Source: Algoriphagus sp.
GTDB lineage: Bacteria; Bacteroidota; Bacteroidia; Cytophagales; Cyclobacteriaceae
Direction of reading: 5' to 3'
Assembly (NCBI RefSeq): GCF_029254265.1
Contig: NZ_JAQWXX010000034.1
Coordinates: 1-47,532, forward strand
Length of the DNA: 47,532 nucleotides
Part shown: piece by piece, positions 1 through 8,259 of the stretch
How positions within the stretch are numbered: the stretch's first letter is position 1
How the letters are laid out: every line of letters begins with the position of its first letter
Program-made: the position numbers and the translations under genes
The notes under the pieces: generated by a model
Told to the model about the DNA's origin: nothing
The model's database searches: none
Seen by the model: only the letters and a program-made list of their open reading frames with translations

Positions 1-90
1 CAGAATTACCTAGACGAGTTTTGTTACAAGCTCAACAGAAGATACTTCGGTCAAAAACTCTTTGACAGACTCATCATTGCTTCGATTTAA
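1..90 (+). mobile_element. 3' end of an IS1595-family (ISXO2-like) transposase
   Basis: The first 29 codons, ending at TAA 88-90, translate to a typical transposase tail containing YLDEFCYKLNRRYF followed by LFDRLI. This is the C-terminal signature of the DDE transposases of IS1595 (ISXO2-like) elements. Only the tail is inside the window, so completeness cannot be judged. No terminal inverted repeat could be assigned in the 46 bases before the next gene. The assignment rests on motif recall. Confidence 0.7.
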
Positions 91-136
91 TCATACTGGC
101 AAGATTGCGGATATACATAATATTAAATCTTAGAAA

Positions 137-868
137 ATGAAAAAAATGTTTGTAACAGCACTTGTATTTGGTTTTGTGCTTATCGGATCAAATGCCGAAG
201 CAAAAATGGCTGACAATCCAGCGTCCAGTGCTTATGTTTTAATGGAAAACGATCCTACAACGATTATTGATAATTATATCAAAGCAGTAGGTGGAAAAGC
301 CAATGTTGAAAAAATCAAAAATTCGGTATTGTTAATGGAAGCGGAATTTCAGGGAGCGACAATTGTTATCCGCGGGATTTCGGACCAGGTCAACGGAAGA
401 ATGCTACAGGAGACTTCGGTTATGGGAAATGTTGCCCAAAAGACAGTATTGGTTGACGGGAAAGGTAAAATGTCAGCTATGGGTCAGGAACAAGAACTAC
501 CTGAAGAAATGGTTTCCATGTTAAAAGCCCAGACCTATGTATTTCCAGAGATGCATTACAAAGAATTGGGATATGAAATGGAAGTTCAAGGAACAGAAAT
601 CATCAATGAAGAAGAAGCACACAAATTGGTTATCACTACTCCAAACGGCATGAAAACAGTTGATTATTATTCAGTTGCTTCCGGTTTGAAATTAAGCACG
701 AGTTCGGAAGCAGCAGGGAATGTCACCTACTTGGATTATTCGGAAATCGAAGGAGTAAAAATCCCTATGAGACTTTTGATCAAGAATCCAATGTTACCCG
801 AAGCCTTGGAAGCGAAGATAGTTTCTGTGAAATTCAATCAGGAGCTTTCTGATGAAGATTTTAAATAA
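137..868 (+). CDS. Exported LolA-like (outer membrane lipoprotein-sorting-like) protein
   Basis: The 243-residue protein has a clear Sec signal peptide (residues 1-22, ending NAEA). It is followed by a domain beginning IIDNYIKAVGGK that resembles the single beta-sheet LolA-like domain found in Cytophagales periplasmic proteins and at the C-terminus of some M16 peptidases. No catalytic motif is visible. It probably binds a lipid or hydrophobic ligand in the periplasm, but this is inferred from fold resemblance only. The gene starts 46 bases after a transposase tail, so its native promoter may have been replaced by insertion-sequence DNA. The start is the first ATG and gives the best signal peptide. 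Confidence 0.7.
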   Translation: MKKMFVTALVFGFVLIGSNAEAKMADNPASSAYVLMENDPTTIIDNYIKAVGGKANVEKIKNSVLLMEAEFQGATIVIRGISDQVNGRMLQETSVMGNVAQKTVLVDGKGKMSAMGQEQELPEEMVSMLKAQTYVFPEMHYKELGYEMEVQGTEIINEEEAHKLVITTPNGMKTVDYYSVASGLKLSTSSEAAGNVTYLDYSEIEGVKIPMRLLIKNPMLPEALEAKIVSVKFNQELSDEDFK

Positions 869-880
869 ATCCAAAATGCC

Positions 881-1102
881 TGCACTAAAAGGGGAAAGTT
901 CTACGAGGTAAGCTTCAAACTACAGCCAGACGATAAGATCATCCCAGCAGGCCAGCAGAATGGTCTGATGATCTTCTCCTCAGATGCCGAGTTTACAATA
1001 TTACCCAAGCCCGGCACAGAACTGACGATAGATCTAGATGGAACTGTATTGACCGTTCCAGTGATGGGAGAAAAAGCTGCTGTGGAGAAGGCTGTAAAAT
1101 AG
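881..1102 (+). pseudogene. 3' remnant of an Xaa-Pro dipeptidyl-peptidase (S15) gene
   Basis: From about 887 an open frame with no start codon reads GKFYEVSFKLQPDDKI, then IIPAGQQNGLMIFSSDAEFT, then LPKPGTELTIDLD, and stops at TAG 1100-1102. This matches the extreme C-terminal beta-sandwich of Xaa-Pro dipeptidyl-peptidase / CocE-NonD hydrolases. The family is normally 500-700 residues long, and the alpha/beta-hydrolase catalytic domain is absent. The remnant lies directly behind the stop codon of the preceding gene and in the same frame, so it is best read as deletion debris. It is not expected to be functional. Confidence 0.65.
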
Positions 1103-1181
1103 TCTGAGGTGAAGATTAGAAATTTACTCCTGGCTGGGTGTATTCAGATCGTTTTTGGAACTGAGTGCTTTTGCCTGCACA

Positions 1182-2041
1182 TCACTCTTCCTTCAAAGTC
1201 TCCTCCGACTCCACCACCAGGACCATGGACGAGGACATATTGGGATAAACTTTCCAGTTATTTTGAGCTCCGTATTTATAATAATGCGTCTGGAAAAGGG
1301 CCGGCATAGAAATATTCAATCCGAATTTATTGCCGCGATTACTTGCTCCGATCCACTCGACACTTGCCACGATAGTACCGCTAGCCATCAGATTTTCCTC
1401 TTCCAGATCAACCGTAACCCAGCCCTTTGATGATCAACCACCTGCCGCAGGATCGGCTTTTGTTGTATTATTTTTGTTGGCTTTCCAGATTCGAGTTCAT
1501 AGAAATTCACCCGTATCAGCAGGGAATCAAAATTATTGAAGGCCACGAAAAACTTCAATTTTGAAAGGTAGTTGGCTTCCTTGCCCAAGCGGAACTTACG
1601 ACCGATTTCTGCTCCCAAGTTCATATTTGGCTTGGCACTGATGGCAAGATTGGTTTGCATTGCCGTTTTCTCATCGGTATTCCCATACTCGATCGTCTTC
1701 AAGACCATGGGCTTTACGACCTGCTCCTGAAGTAGCAGCGTGCTTTCATTCAGCTTGATCCGCATCGGCTCTCCGATTTTTTCAAGTGAAATGATCAGGT
1801 CTTTCGCTTCATAGCCCATACAGGAAAATCGAAGGGAAGTAGTTTCTGGTATTTCATCGAGATAAAGTTCAAAATCCCCGGTAGCCGTAGCGATCGTCCC
1901 GATGGAGGTCCCCACAAAACCAATCGTCACATAAGGGATCGGCTGATTCTTCAGGTCAGTCACTTTTCCTTTGATCAGGTATTCGGCTTGGGCAACAAAA
2001 GAGAAAAGCACTAGGAAACAGGTAAAGACAAGATTTTTCAT
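1182..2041 (-). pseudogene. Carboxypeptidase-regulatory-like domain protein, frameshifted
   Basis: The 5' part (2041 down to about 1425) encodes a signal peptide (MKNLVFTCFLVLFSFVAQA) and a CarboxypepD_reg-like Ig domain (IKGKVTDLKNQPIPYVTIGF...TATGDFEL). A conserved C-terminal region follows (GRKFRLGKEANYLSKLKFFV). After DHQ the frame runs into an unrelated tail and stops at 1388. Shifting by one base near 1423-1428, in a CCCTTT run, restores GWVTVDLEEENLMASGTIVA and continues through MPALFQTHYYKYGAQNNWKV to TGA at 1182. The two pieces are therefore one gene with a single-base indel. It would be an envelope protein of unknown role. A sequencing error would give the same picture. Confidence 0.75.
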
Positions 2042-2121
2042 TTTTGGCTAATTAAGGAATGAATAAGGATCGTTTGGTTTTGAAGGATCTTGGTTAGCAG
2101 ATCGAAGGATCCAGGCTAGGA

Positions 2122-2793
2122 CTACTGAGCAGAGGCATTAATTTTCAATTTGATTCGCCAGGCTTTGGAAGCCCTCGCGATCAGAATGGATCCGATCAAG
2201 GTAGGCGCAAGCCAGATTACCCAGCCGGGACTAAAAGTCACATTTGTAACCAGAAATGCCGTAAGCGTAGCGATGTATGCACCGCCAACCATTCCGATGT
2301 GTTTGATCAGCCAAGTTTTGTCATTGGGTTGGAAGCTCGGGTTTTTGATCAGCATGATCAGGTCTCGGATCCCAAAACCCAACAAAATGGCGCCGAATAC
2401 TGCCATTACATTCACGGAGAATACACCGGACTTGAGCATTTGATAGATGGGCTGTCCCACCATTCCCATAGCCACGATCAAAGCAATGAGAATAGGTAAA
2501 CGATCCTTCCAGCCGGTACGGTAGGCTTCTTTCAGCCGAAAATAGAAAATGGAGCGCTGACCCGAATAGGTCAAGTACAAGGTGAACACTCCAACGGTAA
2601 ACAGGAATGGGTTGGATTTCAGCTGAGTCATGGCAATGGCTGAGAACCCAACTATAAACATGGAAATCACATACCATTTCCCAGATTTTAAGTGATTTTG
2701 TGATCCTTTACGAGATACGATGGCCATCGCGCCAACCAGTAAAGCTACAAAGCCGGCTATGATGTGAAGGATGAGGAGAGATTGGAAGAGCAT
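2122..2793 (-). CDS. DUF2306-like multi-pass membrane protein
   Basis: The 223-residue protein is almost entirely hydrophobic, with about six or seven transmembrane segments. It begins LFQSLLILHIIAGFVALLVGA, a pattern seen in DUF2306-type and related small Bacteroidota membrane proteins in which a histidine in the first helix is conserved. No enzymatic motif is recognisable. It is transcribed in the same direction as the LytTR regulator at 2928-3794, with a 134-base gap, so the two might share a transcript. Function is unknown. Confidence 0.65.
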   Translation of the reverse strand: MLFQSLLILHIIAGFVALLVGAMAIVSRKGSQNHLKSGKWYVISMFIVGFSAIAMTQLKSNPFLFTVGVFTLYLTYSGQRSIFYFRLKEAYRTGWKDRLPILIALIVAMGMVGQPIYQMLKSGVFSVNVMAVFGAILLGFGIRDLIMLIKNPSFQPNDKTWLIKHIGMVGGAYIATLTAFLVTNVTFSPGWVIWLAPTLIGSILIARASKAWRIKLKINASAQ

Positions 2794-2927
2794 AAGCTTG
2801 TTCGTTTTTTTTCAAACTTATGCAGGCTTCACCGGTGCTGAAAATTTCTGGGCTAAAGGGAAAGGGTTTGGGATAAAAACCAGTCCAAGGGCTAAATGAC
2901 ACCGGTTTTGGTGCCGAATGACAAGGT

Positions 2928-3794
2928 CTATTCAAGCATGGATTTGATTTTGCTCACCCTATTTCGGGATACTGGGATCTCATTTGGGGTATTTCGGAGC
3001 CGCAGCTGTAAGCCTTGGGCATTGCCTTTGAAACTCTCCAAAAACTCCAAATTCACCAAGAATGCCCGATGGCATCGCACCAAATTGGGTCTGTCAGCCA
3101 AGTCGGTTTCCAATCTGCCCAGCGTGCTTCGGACCATGGATTTTTCCAGTTTTCCTTCGATCAAGTGATAGACGGCAATGTAATTATCGGCCGTTTCGGC
3201 ATAGACAAGTTCGCGCTCGAAGATTTCCAGATCATCTTTTTTCAATTCGGAATGTATGCTCAGCTTGATATCCTGATCCAAGCTTGTTGAGGGTTTTGCT
3301 TTTGAGATACTACCGGATAGGTCCTCAGCCGTGTGGACATTGCTTCGTATTAGGTGTGTGTATTTCAAAAACATAAAAAACACGACCGGAAAGAAGCCCA
3401 CGCCTATGGTGTAGAATAGAAAAAGTAAAAACTCATTAAAATTGAGTCCAATGCTAAACTTGAAATTAGAATAGAGGGTATTGAAAAGACCGATCAGAAG
3501 AATATTGAGCAGAGTAAAAACCAACTCCCTCCCAAAAGTCCAGTGCTTCTCCTTAAAATACGCCGGGAAAAGTGTTCGGATCAGCAGCGTGGCCAGCATA
3601 ATTGTGAAAAAAGTGATCAGACCATAAGTGGCAGTTACCTTGATCAAACCAACCAAATCCCCTCCTCCTAAGCCAAATGGCTGAAAAAAAGTCAAAAACA
3701 AAAATACAAAACCCGCCACAAATGCTGCAAACGAGGTCATTTTAGGAATGGAATTTAATGGATAAGGTTCTTTTAACAGCCGGAGTACCCGCAT
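2928..3794 (-). CDS. LytTR-family transcriptional regulator with membrane N-terminus
   Basis: The 288-residue protein has four predicted membrane helices in its first half (FAAFVAGFVFLFLTFFQPFG, then segments near residues 45-65, 85-105 and 120-140). A C-terminal LytTR DNA-binding domain spans about residues 190-288, with the hallmark stretch YAETADNYIAVYH and the later LVRCHRAFLVNLE. No receiver domain is present. Such proteins are membrane-anchored one-component regulators in Bacteroidota. The target is unknown; the adjacent co-oriented membrane gene at 2122-2793 is the nearest candidate. Confidence 0.85.
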   Translation of the reverse strand: MRVLRLLKEPYPLNSIPKMTSFAAFVAGFVFLFLTFFQPFGLGGGDLVGLIKVTATYGLITFFTIMLATLLIRTLFPAYFKEKHWTFGRELVFTLLNILLIGLFNTLYSNFKFSIGLNFNEFLLFLFYTIGVGFFPVVFFMFLKYTHLIRSNVHTAEDLSGSISKAKPSTSLDQDIKLSIHSELKKDDLEIFERELVYAETADNYIAVYHLIEGKLEKSMVRSTLGRLETDLADRPNLVRCHRAFLVNLEFLESFKGNAQGLQLRLRNTPNEIPVSRNRVSKIKSMLE

Positions 3795-4186
3795 CGCATT
3801 GAATCTGTTTTTTTAGATTGGAATATAAATCCAAAAGGATAGATTGACAAAGGCACGATTAATATTCGCACTTAAGAATTGATTTTTTAGCCTTGAGGTT
3901 TCTGCTACTTTTTGACCGAATTTTTAAGCTTTTGCCAAGTCTCTTATTTTTTGATTATTCCAAAAACTTGAAATAACCCCAATGCATAAATCTAAGGTGG
4001 GTGTTTCAGAATGTTAGTCTAAGCGTAGTTTGCCTTTACTAAAGCTGATCTAAGGCTAAAAAAATCAATTGGATTGTTTTTTAACACCTTGTCCTACCCT
4101 AATATCAAAACCGATCCTAAAATTATTTACAATTGTAAGACTTAAGTTTAAAACTGTATAGCTTTCCATAACTAATCACTATAAAA
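3795..4186. other. Divergent intergenic region with a 12-bp palindrome
   Basis: There is no credible gene in these 392 bases between the divergent LytTR gene and the DUF885 gene. The DNA is AT-rich with several T-runs. A perfect 12-base palindrome, TTACAATTGTAA (4127-4138), lies about 50 bases before the ATG at 4187 and could be an operator. No promoter could be assigned confidently. Confidence 0.5.
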
Positions 4187-5986
4187 ATGAAGCAACCTCT
4201 AATTTTTATCTTTCTTATTCTACTGGCTTTTGGATGCAAGGAGAAAACAGCAGATCTGATTTCTATTGATACGATTTTTGAAGAGTATTATAAATTCAAG
4301 GATCGCATCAATCCCCTTGAGGCAACAAAAGGTGGAAATTATGAATACAATGATTTTATAGCGAATTATATATCTGATGACTATCAAGACGACTTGAGAA
4401 AGAATTACACTTACTTTTTGAATGTGTTAGAGGAATTAGATACTACAGCACTATCAGAAGCGGATCTTTTGAGCATGAAAGTAATGAAATGGGACTGTGA
4501 AGTGAAGTTGGAAGGCCTGAATAATTCGATTGTAACCATGGCATCCCCAATTTACAACTTACCTAGTTTTGAATTGATGCCATTATTTCAAATCCAGTCA
4601 TTGCATCTCTATGTGGCTCAATTAGCAGCTGGAGGCAGTGTTCAGCCTTTTGAAACGGTTGAAGATTATGATAATTGGTTGAAAAGAGTAGATGACTACC
4701 TTATTTTTCTGGACACTTCTATTGCGATGATGAAAGAAGGTATGTCTAAAAACATTGTACTACCAACCGCACTTGCTCAAAAAATAATTCCTCAATTGGA
4801 CGAATTCATCACAAACCCAGTCGATGCGCATTTATTTTACAAGCCAATCGTATCCATGCCTGAGTCAATAGCGGAGGCCGATAAAAATCGCATTGCTGCT
4901 GAGTATAGCGCTATGATTACGACGAAGTTGAAGCCGAAATACTCGGAGCTTAAGGAGTTTTTGGTTAATGAATATTTGCCGGCCTGTAGAGAAACTTCAG
5001 GAATTGGAGCTTTGCCCAATGGAACAGAAACTTACAATTACCTGATCAAGCTGCATACCACTACAAACCTAACAGCGGATGAGATTCACGAACTTGGAAA
5101 ATCTGAGGTAGCTCGTATTTTAATCGAAATGGAAGAGGCGAAGAATAAAATTGGCTTTAAAGGTGAAATCAAGGCATTCTTTGAATCAGTTCGCAACAGT
5201 CCTGAACAAATGCCTTTTACTGACCCTCAGCAGGTAATCGACAATTTTAACAGCATTAAGGAACGGATCAATGGTACGCTGAATCAGGTTTTTGACTTGA
5301 AACCCAAGGCGGATTTTGTGGTGAGACGTACCGAGGCATTTCGCGAAGCCTCCGCAAGTGCTGAATATGTTCCCGGAACCAAAGACGCCTCGAGGCCAGG
5401 GATTTTTTATGTGCCAATACCTGATGTTACAACCTACAATAAATATTCAGATGAAGCACTTTTTCTACATGAAGCCATTCCCGGCCATCATTATCAATTA
5501 TCATTACAACAGGAAAATAAAGATTTGCCGGAATTTTTACATCCGGAAAGCATGGGAGTCTTTGTGGAAGGCTGGGCTTTGTATGCAGAATCATTAGGAT
5601 CTGAACTGGGCCTTTACGAAGACCCAATTCAGTATTTTGGAATGCTAAGTATGGAAATGCATCGTGCTATTCGACTAGTCGTGGATACTGGAATACATAG
5701 TAAAGGATGGACCCGCGAACAAGCTATTCAGTATTCCTTAGACAATGAAGCAGAATCTGAAGACGCGGTTATTGCTGAAATTGAACGTTATATGGCCACT
5801 CCAGGCCAAGCATTGTCCTATAAAATCGGTCAGTTAAAAATACGAGAATTAAGAACCAAAGCCGAAACCAAGCTAGGTGAAAAATTCAGCATTACAGAGT
5901 TTCACAATCAAGTGATGAATTCCGGTAGTTTGCCTTTGGTATTGTTAGAAGAAAAGATTGACAAGTGGATTGATTCGCAGATTTAG
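4187..5986 (+). CDS. DUF885 family putative metallopeptidase lipoprotein
   Basis: The 599-residue protein has a lipoprotein signal ending AFGC with the acylated cysteine at residue 17. It carries the DUF885 hallmark HEAIPGHHYQ near residues 428-437, followed by EGWALYAESLG, which together provide the likely zinc ligands. Length and motif order are those of intact DUF885 proteins, which are related to thermolysin-like and M32 peptidases. Substrates are mostly unknown. It probably sits on the envelope, exposed to the periplasm, and digests peptides. It is monocistronic, facing away from the LytTR gene. Confidence 0.85.
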   Translation: MKQPLIFIFLILLAFGCKEKTADLISIDTIFEEYYKFKDRINPLEATKGGNYEYNDFIANYISDDYQDDLRKNYTYFLNVLEELDTTALSEADLLSMKVMKWDCEVKLEGLNNSIVTMASPIYNLPSFELMPLFQIQSLHLYVAQLAAGGSVQPFETVEDYDNWLKRVDDYLIFLDTSIAMMKEGMSKNIVLPTALAQKIIPQLDEFITNPVDAHLFYKPIVSMPESIAEADKNRIAAEYSAMITTKLKPKYSELKEFLVNEYLPACRETSGIGALPNGTETYNYLIKLHTTTNLTADEIHELGKSEVARILIEMEEAKNKIGFKGEIKAFFESVRNSPEQMPFTDPQQVIDNFNSIKERINGTLNQVFDLKPKADFVVRRTEAFREASASAEYVPGTKDASRPGIFYVPIPDVTTYNKYSDEALFLHEAIPGHHYQLSLQQENKDLPEFLHPESMGVFVEGWALYAESLGSELGLYEDPIQYFGMLSMEMHRAIRLVVDTGIHSKGWTREQAIQYSLDNEAESEDAVIAEIERYMATPGQALSYKIGQLKIRELRTKAETKLGEKFSITEFHNQVMNSGSLPLVLLEEKIDKWIDSQI

Positions 5987-6083
5987 ATTATACTGGACTG
6001 GGTGTAGTCAACTCGCTTTCAGTTTTGAAATTCAAAAGCCCGTTGGTCTTGGACTGGATGTAACTACGCTTTACTATTAAACC

Positions 6084-6106
6084 CATCCCGTACAGCTGTC
6101 GGGATG
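6084..6106. repeat. REP-like palindrome with CATCCCG/CGGGATG arms
   Basis: CATCCCG (6084-6090) and CGGGATG (6100-6106) form a perfect 7-bp inverted repeat around a second palindrome, ACAGCTGT. It sits in the 234-base gap between convergent genes, so it may also act as a terminator. Similar TCCCG/CGGGA hairpins recur at 33671-33684. Confidence 0.5.
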
Positions 6107-6220
6107 TAATTTGTTTATCAGAACTACTTACCAATAATCAACTTCAATCAGACCCTCCAATCCCGAGTAATTCCTGGCGCTAGAAATCAGAAAATCTTCT
6201 GCAATACCGATTTATACCGG

Positions 6221-6679
6221 TTAGTTAAAACTACCTATTGCTATTAAGGTGGACACCCATACAATCACACAGGAAATAAAAATTCCTATGGAATTTGCCA
6301 GAAAGGCTTTTTTCCGATCCAAACCAAAAAGATACCCTGCGATGGTACCTGCATAAACTCCAGTTCCTGGAAGTGGAATCAGCACAAATAGCATTAGCCC
6401 CCAAAAACCATATTTTTTCACGTTTTTCCCTGCACCGGCTTTGGTTCTCCGCCCCACAAAAATCGCTGCCTTCTTGTAGTGATACCATTTCAGGAAATAA
6501 CGATTTACTACATCTAGAAAAAAGGTCATTATCGGGAATACCAGCACATTGGCAAAAAAGCAAAGAACAAAAGCCAAATAGATATTTATATCATTCAAGA
6601 GGGCGTAAGGGATTCCTAATTTAGCCTCTCCGAAAGGGGAAATGCTCCATAGCATGGCTATGAGTATGTCGAGAAACAT
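6221..6679 (-). CDS. Small multidrug export protein family (COG2426)
   Basis: The 152-residue integral membrane protein has the family signatures SPFGEAKLGIPYAL near the N-terminus and FVLIPLPGTGVYAGTIAGYLFG in the second half, separated by the positively charged loop GRRTKAGAGKNVKKYG. This matches PF06695 (Sm_multidrug_ex). Despite the family name the transported substrate is not established. Length is normal. It is convergent with the DUF885 gene. Confidence 0.85.
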   Translation of the reverse strand: MFLDILIAMLWSISPFGEAKLGIPYALLNDINIYLAFVLCFFANVLVFPIMTFFLDVVNRYFLKWYHYKKAAIFVGRRTKAGAGKNVKKYGFWGLMLFVLIPLPGTGVYAGTIAGYLFGLDRKKAFLANSIGIFISCVIVWVSTLIAIGSFN

Positions 6680-6854
6680 TTTATGGTGATTAGATGCCGC
6701 AAAAGTAATGAATTTCGCCTGTGCTCCTGCTCGCAGAAACCCAAACTATAGCTGAAAACGCTTTTGAGTAAAAAAGGATTAAATTTTCTTGTTGTCAAAT
6801 GGGGGATTCAAAGAGAAAAATGGTAAAATAATGGAGCAATAATATGGTAGAGCT

Positions 6855-7037
6855 ATGAAATACAAAGTACATCGCCTTGAAGTCAAACATGACACTATGC
6901 AGGAAAAACTGGAACAGTTTATCAATAAACTGGATGGTGAAGTTATTTCTGTATTACCGGATATAAGGCCCACTATGATGTTTTTAGGGGGTTCGGCAAA
7001 AGTGGACTTTTTATTAATTGTTGAAAAATTCAACTGA
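6855..7037 (+). CDS. Small conserved hypothetical protein (60 aa)
   Basis: The 60-residue product begins MKYKVHRLEVKHDTMQEKLE and ends SAKVDFLLIVEKFN. The alternating hydrophobic/charged pattern looks like a compact alpha/beta fold of the DUF4177-like type (an amphipathic helix after an N-terminal strand, then a C-terminal strand). No signal peptide or catalytic residue is seen. The frame ends close to the start of an AT-rich spacer before the cyclodeaminase gene. The coding call rests on the protein-like composition alone. Confidence 0.55.
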   Translation: MKYKVHRLEVKHDTMQEKLEQFINKLDGEVISVLPDIRPTMMFLGGSAKVDFLLIVEKFN

Positions 7038-7191
7038 TTAAACTCAATCGCTAAGTCTAGTCAGTTCTATTTTGGCAATTAGTGTGGTTTGTTTATACAC
7101 AAAGTCCACCAAATGATCCTATTCTAAACTCAAAGAGAATTATTAAGGAAATTCCCGAACTTGATGTCTTTGATCAAGCCAATACACAACT

Positions 7192-8145
7192 ATGCTAGTT
7201 ATACCTGATGAGAAAATCGCTGGACTTTTAGATTACAAAAAACTGATTGAAGCACTTCGGGAGATTTTCCAGTCTGACTACACCATGCCTTTAAGGCACC
7301 ATCATTTTTATAAAACACCAGAGGGAGATGAAAATACCCTGATCCTGATGCCGGTTTGGAACAGCCAATACATGGGTTTGAAGCAGGTCACTGTCGCACC
7401 GGCAAATTCCAAGGAAAACTTACCTTCTATTTTTGCACAGTATATTTTGAGCGATTCCAAAACGGGTCAACCCTTGGCGATGATGAATGCCACTGAGATT
7501 ACTGCTCGAAGAACGGCCTGCACTTCCGCATTGGCAGCTTCCTACCTATGCCGACAAGATGCAGAAAATTTATTGATCGTAGGCGGAGGAAAAGTGGCCC
7601 AACATTTAGCTCAGGCACATTTGGCGGTAAGAAACTTTAAAAAAGTCAGCGTCTGGATGCGAAATCCTACCAAAATGGAAGCATTTGTAGCGAAGTTGAA
7701 TGATCAGGGAATCCCCGCAGAAGTCGTGAATAATTTGGAAGAATCTGCTCGCAAGGCAGATCTTATTTCTTGTGCCACACCCTCTAAGATTCCAATTATT
7801 AAAGGAGAATGGATTCGGCCAGGCACGCACTTGGATCTGATGGGTTCCTATAAACCTGAGACTCGTGAAACTGACGATGAAGCCATTCGCAAGAGCTCCA
7901 TCTTTGTGGACTCCCGTGCCGGTGCACTGCATGAATCAGGCGAACTTGCACTACCTCTCGCTGCCGGGATCATCACAGAAAAAGATGTCAAAGCAGATAT
8001 CGTGGAACTGATCAAAGGCATTCACCCCGGAAGAACCTCGAGCGAGGAGATCACACTTTTCAAATCTGTAGGATTGGCTATTGAAGACCTTGCAGCAGCA
8101 CTGTTGGTATATCAAAACCTCGATCCCAATTTGGATTTCAAATAG
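7192..8145 (+). CDS. Ornithine cyclodeaminase / mu-crystallin family protein
   Basis: The 317-residue cytoplasmic protein has the family dinucleotide-binding motif in LLIVGGGKVAQHLAQAHLA (about residues 125-143). It also has the preceding ATEITARRTACTSALAA segment and the later HLDLMGSYKPETRETDDEAI, which supplies the conserved aspartate. Members convert ornithine to proline, reduce delta1-pyrroline-2-carboxylate or imines, or act in other imino-acid chemistry. The sequence alone does not decide between these. A pyrroline-2-carboxylate reductase role would fit the proline-derivative catabolism encoded at 31-36 kb, but there is no physical linkage. Confidence 0.85.
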   Translation: MLVIPDEKIAGLLDYKKLIEALREIFQSDYTMPLRHHHFYKTPEGDENTLILMPVWNSQYMGLKQVTVAPANSKENLPSIFAQYILSDSKTGQPLAMMNATEITARRTACTSALAASYLCRQDAENLLIVGGGKVAQHLAQAHLAVRNFKKVSVWMRNPTKMEAFVAKLNDQGIPAEVVNNLEESARKADLISCATPSKIPIIKGEWIRPGTHLDLMGSYKPETRETDDEAIRKSSIFVDSRAGALHESGELALPLAAGIITEKDVKADIVELIKGIHPGRTSSEEITLFKSVGLAIEDLAAALLVYQNLDPNLDFK

Positions 8146-8259
8146 TTTCTGAATTAGGATAGTTATTTACCTCAGCTTGTCGGTTAGCTAGAAAACATTC
8201 CTGTCAACAAGATTTTACTAGATTTTGAATTAAATTAAGCCCAAGAAAATCCACCCACT

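Noticed and set aside
1109..1539. Overlapping plus-strand open frames opposite the frameshifted gene
   Set aside because: They are antisense to the carboxypeptidase-regulatory-like coding sequence and show no protein-like features.
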